Source: Paramacrobiotus metropolitanus
Lineage: Eukaryota; Tardigrada; Eutardigrada; Parachela; Macrobiotidae
Direction of reading: 5' to 3'
Assembly (NCBI RefSeq): GCF_019649055.1
Contig: NW_026570412.1
Coordinates: 1 to 64,000 of the forward strand
Length of the DNA stretch: 64,000 bases
This document shows, piece by piece, positions 1 to 12,191 of the stretch; position 1 is the first letter of the stretch, and every line of letters starts with the position of its first letter. The translations under genes and the position numbers were made by a program. Under the pieces are notes generated by a model. That model made no database searches, had not been told where the DNA came from, and saw nothing but the letters and a program-made list of their open reading frames with translations.

Positions 1-2926
1 GGTTAGCTTATTCAGCAGTGTCAAGTCCAGTTGGCGTAAATCAATTTCTTCCCAGCGTTGTGGGCTGTTGTCGTCACTTACGTCGTTGAGCCTGATAACA
101 AGAAACCGCATTCTCACCCAACCATTATTCTGTATTCTCTCTCCTTTTTATGGTAAGTATAAAAGCAGTGGTTTTTACTTACAGCTGAAAGAATCTGCGA
201 ATCCCCGCCCACTGCTCGGGATAAGCCAGTGTCTGAACCCAGCGCGTGTGTACCGCCGTGACCTTCTCCAATACCCGCTGAGAAACGACTGGACAGCTGT
301 CGTTCGCGGCTGCCAAAAAACGCCGACACTGCTCAGATGCCGTCTCTGTGCAGTGGAAATGAAGAAGCGGAATCATTACATCAAACCGTCCTTCGTCGGC
401 ATCCCACATGAGCGCTTGCTCAGCGGGCGGCCATGTCCGTCCTTTATCGTAGAAAAACTGCAGCAGAGACTTGTTGCCGGTTCCATCGGAGGCGGTATAG
501 TTAACCAGCACAAGACGTTCACATGCTGACATCCAATATCTGTCTGACAATCGCCGGCACTCGTGGTTCCCATTCTGATCTCCGATTTCGAGCCCCAGGA
601 ATGGCACACCAGTGTAAAACGGGTTTTCATTGCCGTTCTTAGCGATAAGCAGTGGCAGGCGCATGGCTTTCTTCTTCAGTATATTGCCAATACTCTCCAT
701 TCTTGATTCGAACTGATCATCAGTCAAGTCTTGGCTCCTTTCTGCATTGGTTCTTTCGTCCACCAACACCACAGCTCGTGTGCGCTGAGAAATGGTGCGT
801 TGCACCAACGCTGCGAACTTATATGCTTCATTGATTTTCAGTTCCTCGGTTATGCACCAATACCACCGCTCCTTAATGATCAACGGGCGGATGGCGAAAA
901 CCAAGGTTCCTGCAGCACAAGTTTCCAGGATGCAAGGTCCATGCAGCACAGATCTCCACAACGCACAAGTTCTGCAAAGCAGCGTTTAGGCAATACTTCA
1001 CTTTTAACGTTACTTTTACGATTATTATCAAACGGATTTTCTTAACTACTGTGAATTACATGTATTACTGCATGTAGTACAGTATTAACGGTTAAACAGA
1101 AAAATGGTACTGTTTGCCCGCATTGGTACGCTTAAAGACATGGTGAACAAAATTCTGGAACCTGAGATTTGGCAAATAAATGTGTTTGTAAGGGAGTGGG
1201 TGTACCAAGTTATGGTATTCAAATACGCTGCTGTATTCTTGTTTAAAGCTTGATCTCAAATACTGTGTATTCTGGAGAATTGTTGTTGTTGTGAGAGTCT
1301 GCTGCCTTGAACTAGGCTCTTGGCCTGAATGTGTGCGGACGTTAAACCATTAAACCTTGTACCATTCATTATGACAGACGATGGTATCCTGTGGTTGTTT
1401 TTTAATGTTTACTGTCAACTAGGCGGCACTCTACCCGCTCTTGCGACTCCTGTCACGGGGGTGCCTACGCCCGACCCGTTGGGGGGGGGGAGCTCTCCCC
1501 GCGGGGAAAGGCGTGCTGGGAGCAGGCAGGAGAAAAGGTTACTGGCGCGCAAAACTTCAATAGAAAAGCAAATTTTCAATATAGAAGTAAATTTCAATAG
1601 AAAAGCATGTAAGTTTCCTGGCGGCAGGACCAGATCGGAAACGAACAGAACCGCAAAAAAATCTGTGGATTACGGGAGTCAAAGGCATTCCGCAGGCGTG
1701 ATATCAGGCGCAAAATTTATCGAGAGGTAAAGTAACGTTGCAATCGAAAGAATTTTCTTGATAATTTATTTTAACGATTTACTTATCTTTAGCACAAGAT
1801 TGCCCTAAGGCCCCTAACTTACTGGCTTGTTCGTAACTGAGTAGCGGCATCCAGATTCCACAATAAACAATGCAGAATTTCAATCGGTAGATCGTTGACG
1901 TGCATTTCTTCGCCATCTGCAAAATACCCATTGTTCAGCTTCATTTTGTTCATTTTTGCAAAATGACTTCTTATACTGAAGCTGTCATAGCGACTTCTTA
2001 TACTGAAGCTGTCATAGCCATGGCCTTAATTTACCGAATCGGTACTAACCATGCTGCAAAGAAACCATTGGACAGTTTTCAACCACCAACGTAGGTGCTG
2101 TCTTGAGTTCCCTCGACTGCTGCTCGGAGAGGTATTCATAGCACGCTTCCTTCAACGACTCCACGGTCCAGAACATGCTGCACCCGGTGGCGTCCCCATG
2201 CATTTCACTGCAGATAAAGGTCACCGTATCCACGCCGGCTCGGGCGAACACACGACATTCAAACTCGTGCCAACCGCCCGGATGAGATTTACAGCTGAAC
2301 CGGAACTGTTCTGTCCAAACCATATCTATTTTAAACTGGCAGCTGGCACTGCACTGACCATGACCATGAGCCAACGTTAACCGGCACGCCCAAACCAAGA
2401 TGTACGGTATGAATTTCACGTGACGCAATAGATGCGCCTTGTCGAACTGGACGATATGCTTGCGGTAGACGAGCCCGGCCGCACGCCCAAAAAAACTCGT
2501 CTCGCCATCCGCGGTCGGCAGTTGTGCGGTTAGGTGGTGCACCGGGACAATGCGGCAGTCGGGTGAATTATCCAAGCGGACAGAAGAGAACATGCATCTC
2601 AGATTTTCAATAATCGTTGCCGGTCGGAAGACCAGCGGCCCACCGTCCTTGTCTGGCAGTGCCACATGCACGGAAAAGTTAGAAAGTGTCCGGCGGTCAA
2701 TGATCAAGTCATAGATAAAATAATGCGGCCACAACTGCTTGGAATGGATCCATTCTGCACTGAGCTTGGTGGCGCCGAAGTCAACGAGGAACTGATCGCC
2801 ATCAATATCCTGAACGTATCCCAGCCACCATTGACCGTTGTCGCGCTGCACCAGCACTGTATTTCCGTAGTTCAGATCCCGTCCACCCGAAAGCAGTTCT
2901 CGATAGTATCGTAATGTGGCGGGCAT
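1..2926 (-). CDS. Tudor-like N-terminal domain protein, 3 exons visible, cut by window edge
   Basis: Exons are 2926-2050, 909-183 and 91-1 (continuing off the window). Donors are CATG|GTTAGT and CAGCT|GTAAGT, acceptors TGCTGCAG|GA and TTATCAG|G. Phases (1, then 2) match at both joins, which is why I join the two long frames. The start is the ATG at 2926 (MPATLRYYRELL); upstream in-frame sequence has no ATG. Residues about 15-70 contain NTVLVQRDNGQWWLGYVQDI and IHSKQLWPHYF, a small aromatic-rich beta fold resembling Tudor/Agenet modules. The remaining ~500 residues match nothing I can name. From memory, proteins with this N-terminus are multiplied in tardigrades; this is unverified. No signal peptide or membrane segment is seen. 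Function is unknown; a Tudor-type module would suggest a binding role, but that is inference. The first intron is 1,140 bp. Confidence 0.6.
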
Positions 2927-4090
2927 AATGGAAGCAGATAGTTGAAACGTTGTACGAGGTAAGTACAAATTTATTCTGCACCCGTCAAATTTGCGTGATA
3001 GACCTTGCCGTGTTACAGGAGATCATGAAATTTACAAACTAATAATAGCAATTCTCGGGCGTGCGACAAACAGGGTTTCCTATCCCCCTTCGAAAAATTA
3101 TATCGACGAAATATAGTTCTTTGGTTTTCACTGAGACCGAAACAATTATTGGTAGCAGACTAAATGAATCAATCGTACCAAATAGAAGAAAACTGCTAGA
3201 TCCGTCGACGCAGAGGACAAGCGCGGTAGCGCCCTCTCTGGAACCATGCCTGCTACAGTAATTGCCTGTTCCAAATTCAGTCTCGCTGGTATCATGAATT
3301 CAGTTGTTCGTCTTACTCTGACCTGTTCAATTGATTTGTAAATCTGGCGCCGGCTGGACTTTGCACTGCCCATCGATTGTTTATTATAAGTACTTATCCT
3401 AGTTGCGACTGCGACGGCCGGCACAGAATGCAGTGCTGTCAAAGTGCAGTCCAGCATGGCATTGTGTACGTATGTAGGTACAAACCGGGTGATTATGAAT
3501 GTCTTGTGCAAGGGTACAGGCAGGCTGAGACACTCGGCTAGAAGCCGAATAGGCTAAAACAATGATTAAACAAAAGTCTGTGGAAATCGGCAGAAATGGG
3601 CTATCCTGAAAGACTGAAGACTCATCGAGTGCAGAACTTTAGTGCCTTTTTCCATGACGCAGTACTGGACTGCAGAGAAAGAATTAAATTTAATACACAA
3701 CCAAATTTTTCACATGGTACAGGTAAGTCGTAGCACATATTATTGTTCTTGCCTGGTTCTGTTAAGAAGACATTTTACCATGTTGGGTTACCGAAATTCC
3801 GATTTTCGAAACTTTGTAGATTTAGTCAACTTGGTCTGGTCTACCATCAGACCAAAGTTCATTTCGATCCGGTTTCAGTTTAAAGGATCATGCATTTTTT
3901 TGCGCTCTTGGCGATAAGCAGTGGCAGGCGCATGGCTTGCGCAATTGTACATGATCTAGTAATTAGTGACCAACACACCTGCGTGCAAGCGGTAACATGC
4001 TTAAGCCACCGTTATCTGTATTCTTAGTTCTACTGCGGTCAGATCCAAAGTCTTATCAGCTACAATTACAGATTCGATGGCCGATTTAGA
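2927..4090. other. Non-coding stretch with a short copied segment
   Basis: I see no supportable gene here. The 28 bases at 3911-3938 are identical to 642-669 inside the second exon of the left-edge gene, so a fragment of that exon, or of a relative, was copied here. Confidence 0.5.
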
Positions 4091-4099
4091 GTTGGGGTC

Positions 4100-4401
4100 A
4101 TTTGCAAATGGTGATATCCGCTAGATTCACAAACAATGAATCGTAAATCCCGGCTTTATTTGTATCTAAGTGGCAGATACATCTTTGCACCGATAGCTTT
4201 CGAAACAATGGGCCCTTGGGGGCCATCCGCTATCGTCATCATCAAAGCACTGGGCAAACGACTCGAGCAACACACGGGGAAGCCCGTTCTCATGAATTTT
4301 TACGCCAAAGATTGTCACTGGAGATTCAGCGCGGCAACGCGGCGTCGGTTATGGGAACGATGGAAGGAGCAGAAAAGTTCAATGAAATTCTGATGTTGTA
4401 A
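4100..4401 (+). pseudogene. Retroelement relic, C-terminal part of an RT-associated ORF
   Basis: The plus strand reads FAPIAFETMGPWGP and KALGKRLEQHTG, then changes frame near 4300 to LRQRLSLEIQRGNAASVMGT. These blocks are the C-terminal region that follows reverse transcriptase in an invertebrate retroelement ORF family I know by its WD(V/A)T.PDT and (A/V)ETLG motifs. It is truncated at the 5' side and frameshifted. Its end faces the end of the minus-strand relative at 4539, so the two are tail to tail. The closest relative in the window is the relic at 18.5-18.9 kb, which shares LSGRYIF. Confidence 0.6.
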
Positions 4402-4538
4402 AAAATGGTGATGCTTTCTATTATTACAAATTTAGGTTGTACCTCAGGTGAAATAAACGATCGTAAATCGATCAGGGGTAAAAGCATTTATTGGGTTATT
4501 CGAGTGAACATTGGATAGAAACAAAATTACGCGTCACA

Positions 4539-6530
4539 TCATTTCAGCACGTAATACACTTCGTCCAATCTCTTACCAATACAGAACGTTTCCTGAACAC
4601 AAGCAGCATTACCCCGCATCAAAGCTATAATGATCCTCTGCTTCAGGAATAGAGTGGACCGTTTCTCCTGTGTCCTCTCAAAAAGCATCTTACCGAGCGT
4701 AGACATCTTACATTTAGATTCTTTACTCCACACGCCCATTGTTTCAAAAACCAATGCAGAGAAAATAAAGTTATCCCGTAGATGGGCGTGCTTGTTGTTT
4801 TTCTTTGCCTCTGCCATGGTGGCGGCCGCGCCGCCTTCCTGGGACGTCTTGGCAATGTAGGAAGTGGCCATGGTGTCCGGGCACGTGACATCCCAAACCC
4901 AAGATTTGCCCTGGCTGAAGGGGACTGAGGTCATACCGTCCGGTCGTTTCAGGGTATCGCGGTACAGTCCTGGCGGCTCCAGAACTGAAGGGATACTGGC
5001 CGAGCCACACGCGCGATGGATGACATCTCTGATTTCGTTGTGACGGGAAATCTTCGCTTTAACGCGAAGTGGCTAGCGAATTTTCAAAATAATTCCCAAA
5101 AATTACCTTAGCTCATCTTACAGAGCGTTTTTTACACTACATAAAGCGATAATTGTAATGAGTATACCTTTTTTCGTTAACAAGCAAAAAATTAATGTTG
5201 TACGTGTGGTAGAGGGGGGCACGTAAGGTGAACCGCAAAATAATGGGTTGCGCCGCACTTATTGTGAGTGATGGCATATTCCTTCAATCGCCCCCGACAT
5301 CAGTGTTGGCATTGAAGTAATCGCAATCAGGTGCGATCAAAATCTGCAACTGCCCCATCCAGCTTTGTTGAGCTTGTTGACAAGAAAGAGAAACAAAAGA
5401 CGCCATAAACGCAAATCTGCCGTCTGATTGCAGTCTTTTGTTTTAGTGTCTGCATCAGTCTGCATGAATGTTATATGGCTGCCTGCCTGCCCCTGGTCTG
5501 CGTTGCTCCACATGTGCATGTGCTTTTGTGTGCGGAAGCCAGCACCTCTCGGTACCGGCACCAAAGCCGTGAAAGAGGCGTACTTTTGCAAGCTAACAGT
5601 GAACAAAACGTAAAAAAACTTTGAAAATCAGCTGTGAATACATTTGTTTGCCAAAAATTACGAATAAAATCGCATTAAACAAAGTACCGGAGCCTGAGCT
5701 TATTATACGACAGAATCTCTGTTTAGGGTTTTGTTCGGCAGATATGGTCAGAAATATCCAGGTGTAGAGTGCCCCAAGCACTTCTTTGGCACCCCCGATT
5801 TCTTTTCTTTTTCTGCTTTTTATCAATCAAAATTCTGTCCGTATAATAAGCTTCTAATACTTCACTCTATAAAATGGCCGTTTCAGAATATTTTTTTTCG
5901 AATCTGTACTCTGTAAAAATCGACTTCAAATTTTTCACTTTAAAAGCTAATTTCTCAGCAACAACAAATGTGTTACTCTTACTGAACCCATTTTAAAGTA
6001 CAAAAATCATTTCTTTATGTGTCATATGCTGCGGTTTTCTCTAAAAGTGCAACGCGTCAACGGTATGCCCGTTTCCGCAGAAGGACCGAGTTGCTAGCCA
6101 CTTCGCGTTAAGGCGCTTGCATCCCAAATCGTGATATCCCCACACATCAACGGTGCTGCCGCATTTGCACCGGTGTTCGACGCATACTGGAGCGCCGATG
6201 CGCTGCGCAATCGATATTCTCACTTCGGTATTTGATAACAAGGTACCGAGGCTTGCCACTGGAACCGCGTTAAGCCACAGCCCAAATTCGGGCTGGGACA
6301 CGGCTAGCAGCCGGGCTTTCTGATTAACGGAGTTGGTTTGGCGTAATACTGCTTCTTTCTGCAAGAGAACAACCAGTGTGTCCCAGGCACGCTGAGAAGC
6401 ACGCAAATTTTCTGCAGGGAGTTCCGCCGGCCCCATTGCTTCCCAAGCTTGTTCCGCACGTGCCGCATATGCTTCGTTGTACAGGTCAGTCATGTGGGGC
6501 ACCAGAGAGCGTACCGAGTTGACCGAGGCA
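4539..6530 (-). pseudogene. 5'-truncated retroelement ORF C-terminus, split by a TTAA-flanked insertion
   Basis: The minus-strand coding sequence runs from about 6530 to 6108 (PHMTDLYNEAYAAR, a cysteine cluster CVEHRCKCG, GYHDLGCKR). It resumes at 5062-4539 (RPDGMTSVPF, VWDVTCPDT, FSALVFETMG, IIIALMRGNAA). If the insertion at 5063-6107 and one TTAA copy are set aside, the two halves are in the same frame with no stop between them. The reverse transcriptase domain expected upstream is absent, and a stop lies just 5' of the open part, so this is a truncated copy. The family assignment is from recognised motifs; I cannot name the clade. Confidence 0.65.
5063..6107. mobile_element. 1,045-bp non-autonomous TTAA-target inverted-repeat transposon
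   Basis: Both ends carry the 15-bp inverted repeat CGCGAAGTGGCTAGC (5063-5077 and 6093-6107). A TTAA flanks each side (5059-5062 and 6108-6111). It sits inside the retroelement ORF, and removing it restores that frame. TTAA targeting is typical of piggyBac elements, but these termini do not start with the usual CCY, so the superfamily is open. No transposase reading frame is present. The interior is AT-rich (5.6-6.0 kb). Confidence 0.8.
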
Positions 6531-6714
6531 AGGAATAAATCGATCAGGTGATTACGAGGTCAATGCGACAATGATAACTGCTACGTGAAATAACCGTATT
6601 CACGGCAAGTTACCAAAACTGACAACGCTTTTGGAAGCCATGAGTTATGGGGGATTATTCCTGTAAAATTTATACCGGTTTCGCCCTTGATTCGCCAGCG
6701 TGCGATTGCTGGGA

Positions 6715-7140
6715 TATGGGGGATGTGCTTCACTGGGCGCAGATCAGCTTGTTAGGATTAACGCTGGAACAGATTCGATCGTTCCTACGTTGGCTGCAGT
6801 ACTTCGTGGTGGAGCTGCTAACAATAAGAGATCTTTCCATAGCGATTTTCCTCATTGCCTAATGAACAAATTTTACCAGTTCCCGTTATTAGTTTATGCA
6901 TAAAGTTTCAATCGTTCATCTCCTGGGAGATTTACCAGGAGATGAACGGTTAAAATTAACCGTGGGCTTGAATTAGTATTGGACTATTAGGAGATGCACG
7001 ATTAAAATCTGAAATTTCTAGATTGACTTGAGAAAACGGGATTGCGCCCAGCCGATGTGATCTTCCGACTGTAGCTTCATTTTGATGAATTCCTCCTCGG
7101 CGATGATGCGAATACGTACGCTGGTGTAGAAACGTTTGAA
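6715..7140. pseudogene. Broken F-box gene fragments in opposite orientations
   Basis: Plus strand 6715-6862 encodes LLGLTLEQIRSFLRWLQYF and LSIAIF, matching the last exon of the F-box genes at 8.3 and 16.3 kb. Minus strand 7140-7023 encodes EEEFIKMKLQSEDHIGW and SRFLK, matching their third exon. Opposite orientation of exons 3 and 4 and loss of splice structure show a rearranged relic. Confidence 0.6.
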
Positions 7141-7269
7141 GCCGCGCATCCGATTGAAAGCATCCAGGTGCATTATGGATCGAAGACTTCGAGCACAAAC
7201 TGGTGGATCAACCGTTCGAATATAAGCATTTTTGGAATGAAAGCAACCTGTGACCAACAACGCATTAAA

Positions 7270-8210
7270 ATTTATTATAACTAGCCTGTCTAGCCAGTGT
7301 CTTCTGCAACTTTTGTTTTATGTAATATTCATGCAGTATGCTCTTTAATAATGTTTACATCGCGGCATAACAGTCATGAACCAGATCACTACGGCCGTTA
7401 TTGTACAACCAAGAGTTTAAAAAACAACCAAAATCAGTATTATCAACAATTTTATTTTTGTCGGTAAAGTTGCATGCATTTGTAGTATTCGTGCAATTGT
7501 AGTATTCATGCAGTGATCAAGTTTAAGAATAAGGGACTCAGTAAAGTCAGCAAGTGGATTAATACACCAGCGTTGCATAAACAGCAAATGGCTGTAATTG
7601 GAACCCATGGAGGGCCACGCGCCACGAGTCTACGACGCCGGGCATGTTATTGTTGTCGTGGGGCAGCGTTGCTAGGACAGCGGTCAGCGTGTACTTACGC
7701 TTTTGTTTGTATGCACTGCTTTAGCCGTACATTATTTCAAAGTGCATGGAAGAATCTCCTTCAGGCTGCGTTGCGCATTTTGTCGTAGGAGGCATCTTTC
7801 CAATTGATTAAAAATAAGATTCTCCGAAGAACGCATAAGCATTTCATACGGGCGCATTCCAGGAATTTAAGGGCGCGTGGCAGCGTGATTCCCTTTAGGT
7901 TTACCGAAAGTTTTTAAGGGTTCCCATTCGCTACGTTGCTTGGTTATCGAACCATGACGCACTCTGCAAACTTTTATTGTGAAAATGAAGAATAAATTAC
8001 GCCAAACGTTTCAGCTGGCAACGTGCCATTCCGCACACAAATTAGTGCACGTACTCGTACAACCGACGTACCTGTGCAACTTCACAGAAAAACATATCAA
8101 CGCAAATCCAAAACCAGTTCCAAAAATTTCACACCCAGGGAACGGGAAAGGAGTTCGAAAACAAACATTCAAGCAGGATCGGAATGACTAACACCATGCA
8201 CAAGTCGAGT
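7270..8210. other. Intergenic, no gene seen
   Basis: AT-rich sequence between the F-box relic and the first intact F-box gene. The short open frames have no codon pattern or motif I recognise. Confidence 0.4.
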
Positions 8211-8263
8211 ATGGGCAACCTTTCCAGGAAGCGTTCCGCCACAAGACACTGCAGCATCACATC

Positions 8264-9681
8264 TTAGGGAAAAATCGCGATGGACGGGTCTTTCAGCAGC
8301 TCCACCATCAAGTACTGCAGCCAGCGCGGGAAGGAACGAACCCGCTCCAACGTTAGTCCCAACGAATTGATGGGCGCGGAATGAAGGACATCCTCGTCAC
8401 CCAGCAGCTGCACACCCCTGCAAAAACCACACAAATTTCACCGCTTAATACACGATAGAGAAATCAATGAAGCGGTACGAAATTTCCCGCACATCGCATG
8501 ATCTATATTTACTTGGTGAGGAAGCGGGACAGCGTCCAGCCAGTGGGCTCCTCCGACCGCAGCTGTTCCTCCAGGAAACTCTCTTCCTCGGCAGTAAAGG
8601 AATCCGGAAGAAACCGGCCGAAGAACGTCAAGTCCTGATGGCGGATTTGCAGGAGAGATTCCAGAAACTCGTCCACGTCCAGGGGTTCCTTAAACCAAGG
8701 CCACACCCCGTTCTCGCGCACCACCACCGCTTTATCCACCCGCACAGTTAAAGTCACCTGGAAACGAGCAGAAACATCACTCAACTATCCGCGAATCTGA
8801 ATCATAATTTTTTAAATTTCTGTGTTTCCTAAATCACAGTAATTTTGTATAACGATGCCTTTATTAGAGAGATATGGATACAAGTTACGTAGCGCTTGTC
8901 TGCAATGCATACACACCTGTGGCGGTTTGTCGAGCGGATGGAACAACCCGGTGTAGAAATAGCAGCGCACGCGGACGTTCTCCAGGTGGACGCTTTTGAC
9001 GTATCCAGGCAAGAGATTGGCGAGATCCCCCGTCAGCATGTGGACGTCCTGCACCGTAACCACACAATCCCTGTGCTGCTGACCACCGCCCTCGGGTGCG
9101 TCAGGCAGCAGCTTCGAGATGTCCAGCAGTGCGAGGTAAATATCGCCCCACATATAATGCCAACCAGCGGCCAGTTGCTGCGCAGCTTGGCCTTCTTCCC
9201 GCTCAGCAAAGCCCATTTTCATCCAACACTCAGGTGGATCCGTCGTTCCTGGCTGGCGTCGGAAGATGACGTTGCGGGTCTTGGGGGTCCAGAAGCGCTG
9301 CAGCAGCTGGCGGCGCCACTCGGTCTCCACGGTTTTGGCTTCCCGAAACGCGTCCGCATCGGAACGAGACGGGCGTGGCAACAGTGCCATTGGATGGTAG
9401 GTCTCCCATTTGGTCAGGTCGAAAATGACGGTCTTCCGTAGACGCGAATCGCCGACGATGTCGGCCCATCGCTTGCACACCCTGTCAACAGAATTGTATG
9501 ATCAGCGCATCATACTGCCAGTGGGGCTGCTGATGCTAAGAAAACCGTTTGCTTACACCGTGCAGTTAGTCAGATCAATGATATCCAGAAACGACAAGAT
9601 ATGCACAACGGATTCCTCGGCTAGCTCATGGAAAAAGCATGGCAGACCTGTGCCGTTATCTCGCGTTAAACTGCCAGACAT
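8264..9681 (-). CDS. F-box protein, subfamily 1 copy A (4 exons, 362 aa)
   Basis: Exons are 9681-9557, 9481-8917, 8757-8513 and 8417-8264. Phases are 2, 0 and 2, every junction is GT-AG, and the lengths sum to 363 codons. The F-box is at residues about 14-52 (LAEESVVHILSFLDIIDL, then VCKRWADI) and is itself split by intron 1. F-box proteins usually bind Skp1 and present substrates to an SCF ubiquitin ligase. The C-terminal ~300 residues carry no leucine-rich, WD or Kelch repeats that I can see, so the substrate side is unknown. The last exon has the family signature FPRWLQYLMVELLKDPSI. It is paralogous to the gene at 16.3-17.7 kb, with identical exon structure. Confidence 0.8.
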
Positions 9682-9859
9682 TCTGTAGAAATCCAGAGTG
9701 TGCTGTTGAAGAACGAAGCAGAAAAAGCCTTCTACGTGCACAAGAGAGAAACAAATTCGTAAACGTAAAGCGCGCGAAGCAGTGCAGGATAAGCTGGAAC
9801 CAGAAATCAATGAGAATCGCTAATGATCAGAATTTAGAGAAGTGTTAAAATTAACAGTA

Positions 9860-10870
9860 AGTACTCGTACAGTATTAGAGCCCATTCGCATCGCGATCAC
9901 TGGATACTGAACGCTTTACGTCGTTTCAGACATGCTTGCTCTCTGTTCTCTTGCTCAGTTGCGCAGCGAGGCCGATGTGCGCGTTTTAATTGGTCATTTT
10001 GGTCGTCCATGCCCATTTGTACGTACAAAAGCGCACCTTAGTAGTGCTTTCAGGAAATGGCGAAGTTGGTGTGAACAACTACTTTCCTTACAAGCATCTG
10101 ATGTCATCCCGGATCCAGCACCGATAGCAATATTTACGACTACAGTGTAATTACGTTAATTACACTGTAAGCACATCAATTTCCACCTTTCAGAAATTCA
10201 GATGGCATCTAAAAGAATAACTAAGGGAAAAAAATGACCGCAGATTTTTCTGCAGCACGAACAAACGGCGTTGTCAAGTATTGAGAAAGTACCGTATAAT
10301 ACTTTCGACATTAATTTTTATTGATGTTTACTAGTTGTATACTTGTCTGCGAACGCACTAACTGCTCACGCAGTTGTACGTGACAACAGCGTACGTACAT
10401 TCGTATCTAAGCAAGCCAGGACGTACAAGGTTATAATGAAATTAATAATTATCAATTAATAATTAATTAAGGTCGCACACATATTATACCACAGGCGTAT
10501 GCCTTATACTGTGTATCTGACTATCTGTCAGATCGATCATGTAAATAAGTAAGTACAGTATGTATTATGTACGTATAAACATGTCCGAGGTTTGTGCATA
10601 ATAAGATGGCTGTGTGAAAAATATTGGAAATATTCTTCGCAATACAAAAATGCAATGCACACCCATACGTCTATATAAGCTAAAATAAGCCATGTAAAAC
10701 AAAATAATAAGAGTTAAGGAAAGCCGCTCACATATGAAAATAAAGAAATAAGCGCTGGATGACTGTCTGTACGAACTACGAACAGCATTTTCCAGTTTAG
10801 GAGGCGCATATTGAACGTTTTCCCCGTACAGCGCTTTTCTGCCAGAACCATTTCATTTAACCATGCAAAT
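9860..10870. other. Intergenic AT-rich stretch, no gene seen
   Basis: The sequence is low-complexity AT-rich, with several short inverted segments (for example around 10145-10170 and 10440-10470). Nothing codes convincingly. Confidence 0.4.
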
Positions 10871-10879
10871 GTTCCGTAG

Positions 10880-11462
10880 TTAGGCTGAAGAATATTTATT
10901 GGATCCAGTAGAGAAAGCAGGCGATTGCACTTTACGCAACGTGTCCAGCCGGCCCATCGGGATCCAGTCCACCAGAATATAATAGAGATCGCTGGGCATC
11001 CAGCTCACGGCGAACCCCAGCGTAAACAAGCTAGTGACGATGAACGACCGCGATCCTTTCGTTCGCCGGCGACTGGCAACACTGCGACTGCCTCGCATCG
11101 AACTGACATCGGTTGTTGTTCCGGTGCGCTTCAGCGTCTTCCGCCGACTCAACTGCTTCCATAACAATAACGGGTAGCACGCTGGGACAAAGAAGATTGT
11201 GATATGGAAGACCCAGATACTCTGAACGGTCGCCCAGGTATTTTGGGCGACGCGGTTGACGAAACACCCTGCCTCCAAACTGCGGTAATACAAAGCGTCA
11301 GTAACAACTGCCGGTAACTGAAACACGTGGACGTATACCACCGGCACCATGCCCAAGCAGATCAACCAGGCGACTGTCGTCGTGTGACGGTGACGGTAGG
11401 ACACCGGCCAGAACTACGTCCACAGACGATTGACATTGATGAGGACGCAGGTGTGCTTTGGA
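10880..11462 (-). pseudogene. Class A GPCR fragment, TM3-TM6, with in-frame TAG
   Basis: The minus strand reads CVLINVNRLWT, a TAG (11416-11414), then FWPVSYRHRHT. TM4 (VAWLICLGMVPVVYVHVF), an extracellular loop 2 cysteine (GCFVN), TM5 (VWVFHITIFFVPACYPLLLW region) and TM6 with a degenerate CWxP (VSWMP) follow. The NRLW.xFWPVSYR stretch is the end of TM3 and the DRY-region equivalent of rhodopsin-type receptors. TM1-2 and TM7 with NPxxY are not found nearby. Either this is a decaying receptor, or the TAG is the end of an intron (CGTAG|TTC) and the matching upstream residues are coincidental; I favour decay. Ligand unknown. Confidence 0.6.
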
Positions 11463-11513
11463 AACCTGCCGGCTAAATAATCGGCTACGAACAGCGGTTA
11501 CGAACAGCTATGG

Positions 11514-12180
11514 TTATGAAGTATGAACAGCCGAAAGGGAAGAAATGTTTGAGTGGTAAACAGCTTTATATAGATAGATGTACTTGGAGAAAAGGTCATA
11601 GATTAGTAAGATTACTAAACTGTGTGGTTTGAAGCAGCGCCTTAAGCAGGGTAACCGAGATCGCACTACTGGCGATACGTGGGTGGCATAACGTAAACTG
11701 TACATTAACAAGTAAGCACCAACAAAGCTGGTATACCAATGGGTACTTCCAACTCCCAAGGGTCAATTTCAAACAATACCGCACACAGCGAGAATAAACC
11801 GCAACCTTTTGCTCGGCTTTTTCACCAGCCCGCTCTGTTTCCGGTTCATAGACTTTTTTCGTGTGAAACCAGGTTTCGTGGGAAGAAACCCGCACGAAAT
11901 TGAAGAATAAAACAAAACTCCGATGTCCGGGGCTTCCGGTGGAATAGCTGTTTTGATGATGTTTACTAGTTTCACGAATTCTTCCACGAAACGATGTATT
12001 CTTTTCACTACACACGTGCGCCAGGCATTTACTCCATCGCTCATTATTGCAGATTTACAAAATACATGACTATATCAGCCACCTCTGCTATGGATCGTAA
12101 TTTTATGGTTTCAAATCACACGGCGCACTGTAACGCTGCCCAAAGAAAGAAACTGGAAAAATGTATAATATTCCGGTGTA
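11514..12180. other. Unassigned sequence between GPCR fragment and Ly6 gene
   Basis: A 91-codon minus frame (12044-11769) is open but shows no domain, signal peptide or splice context that I trust. Confidence 0.3.
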
Positions 12181-12191
12181 GAAAATAATAG

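Noticed and set aside
1440-1510. GC-rich stretch as a CpG-type promoter or element end
   Set aside because: It lies within an intron of the left-edge gene; no inverted partner or target duplication was found.
3146-3511. 121-codon minus-strand frame
   Set aside because: Composition is not protein-like, no motif, no splice context.
4771-5010. 79-codon minus-strand frame
   Set aside because: Wrong frame of the retroelement C-terminus; the true frame carries the WDVTC.DT motif.
8896-9441. 181-codon plus-strand frame
   Set aside because: Antisense to F-box copy A exon 2, whose minus-strand splicing and paralogue agreement are convincing.
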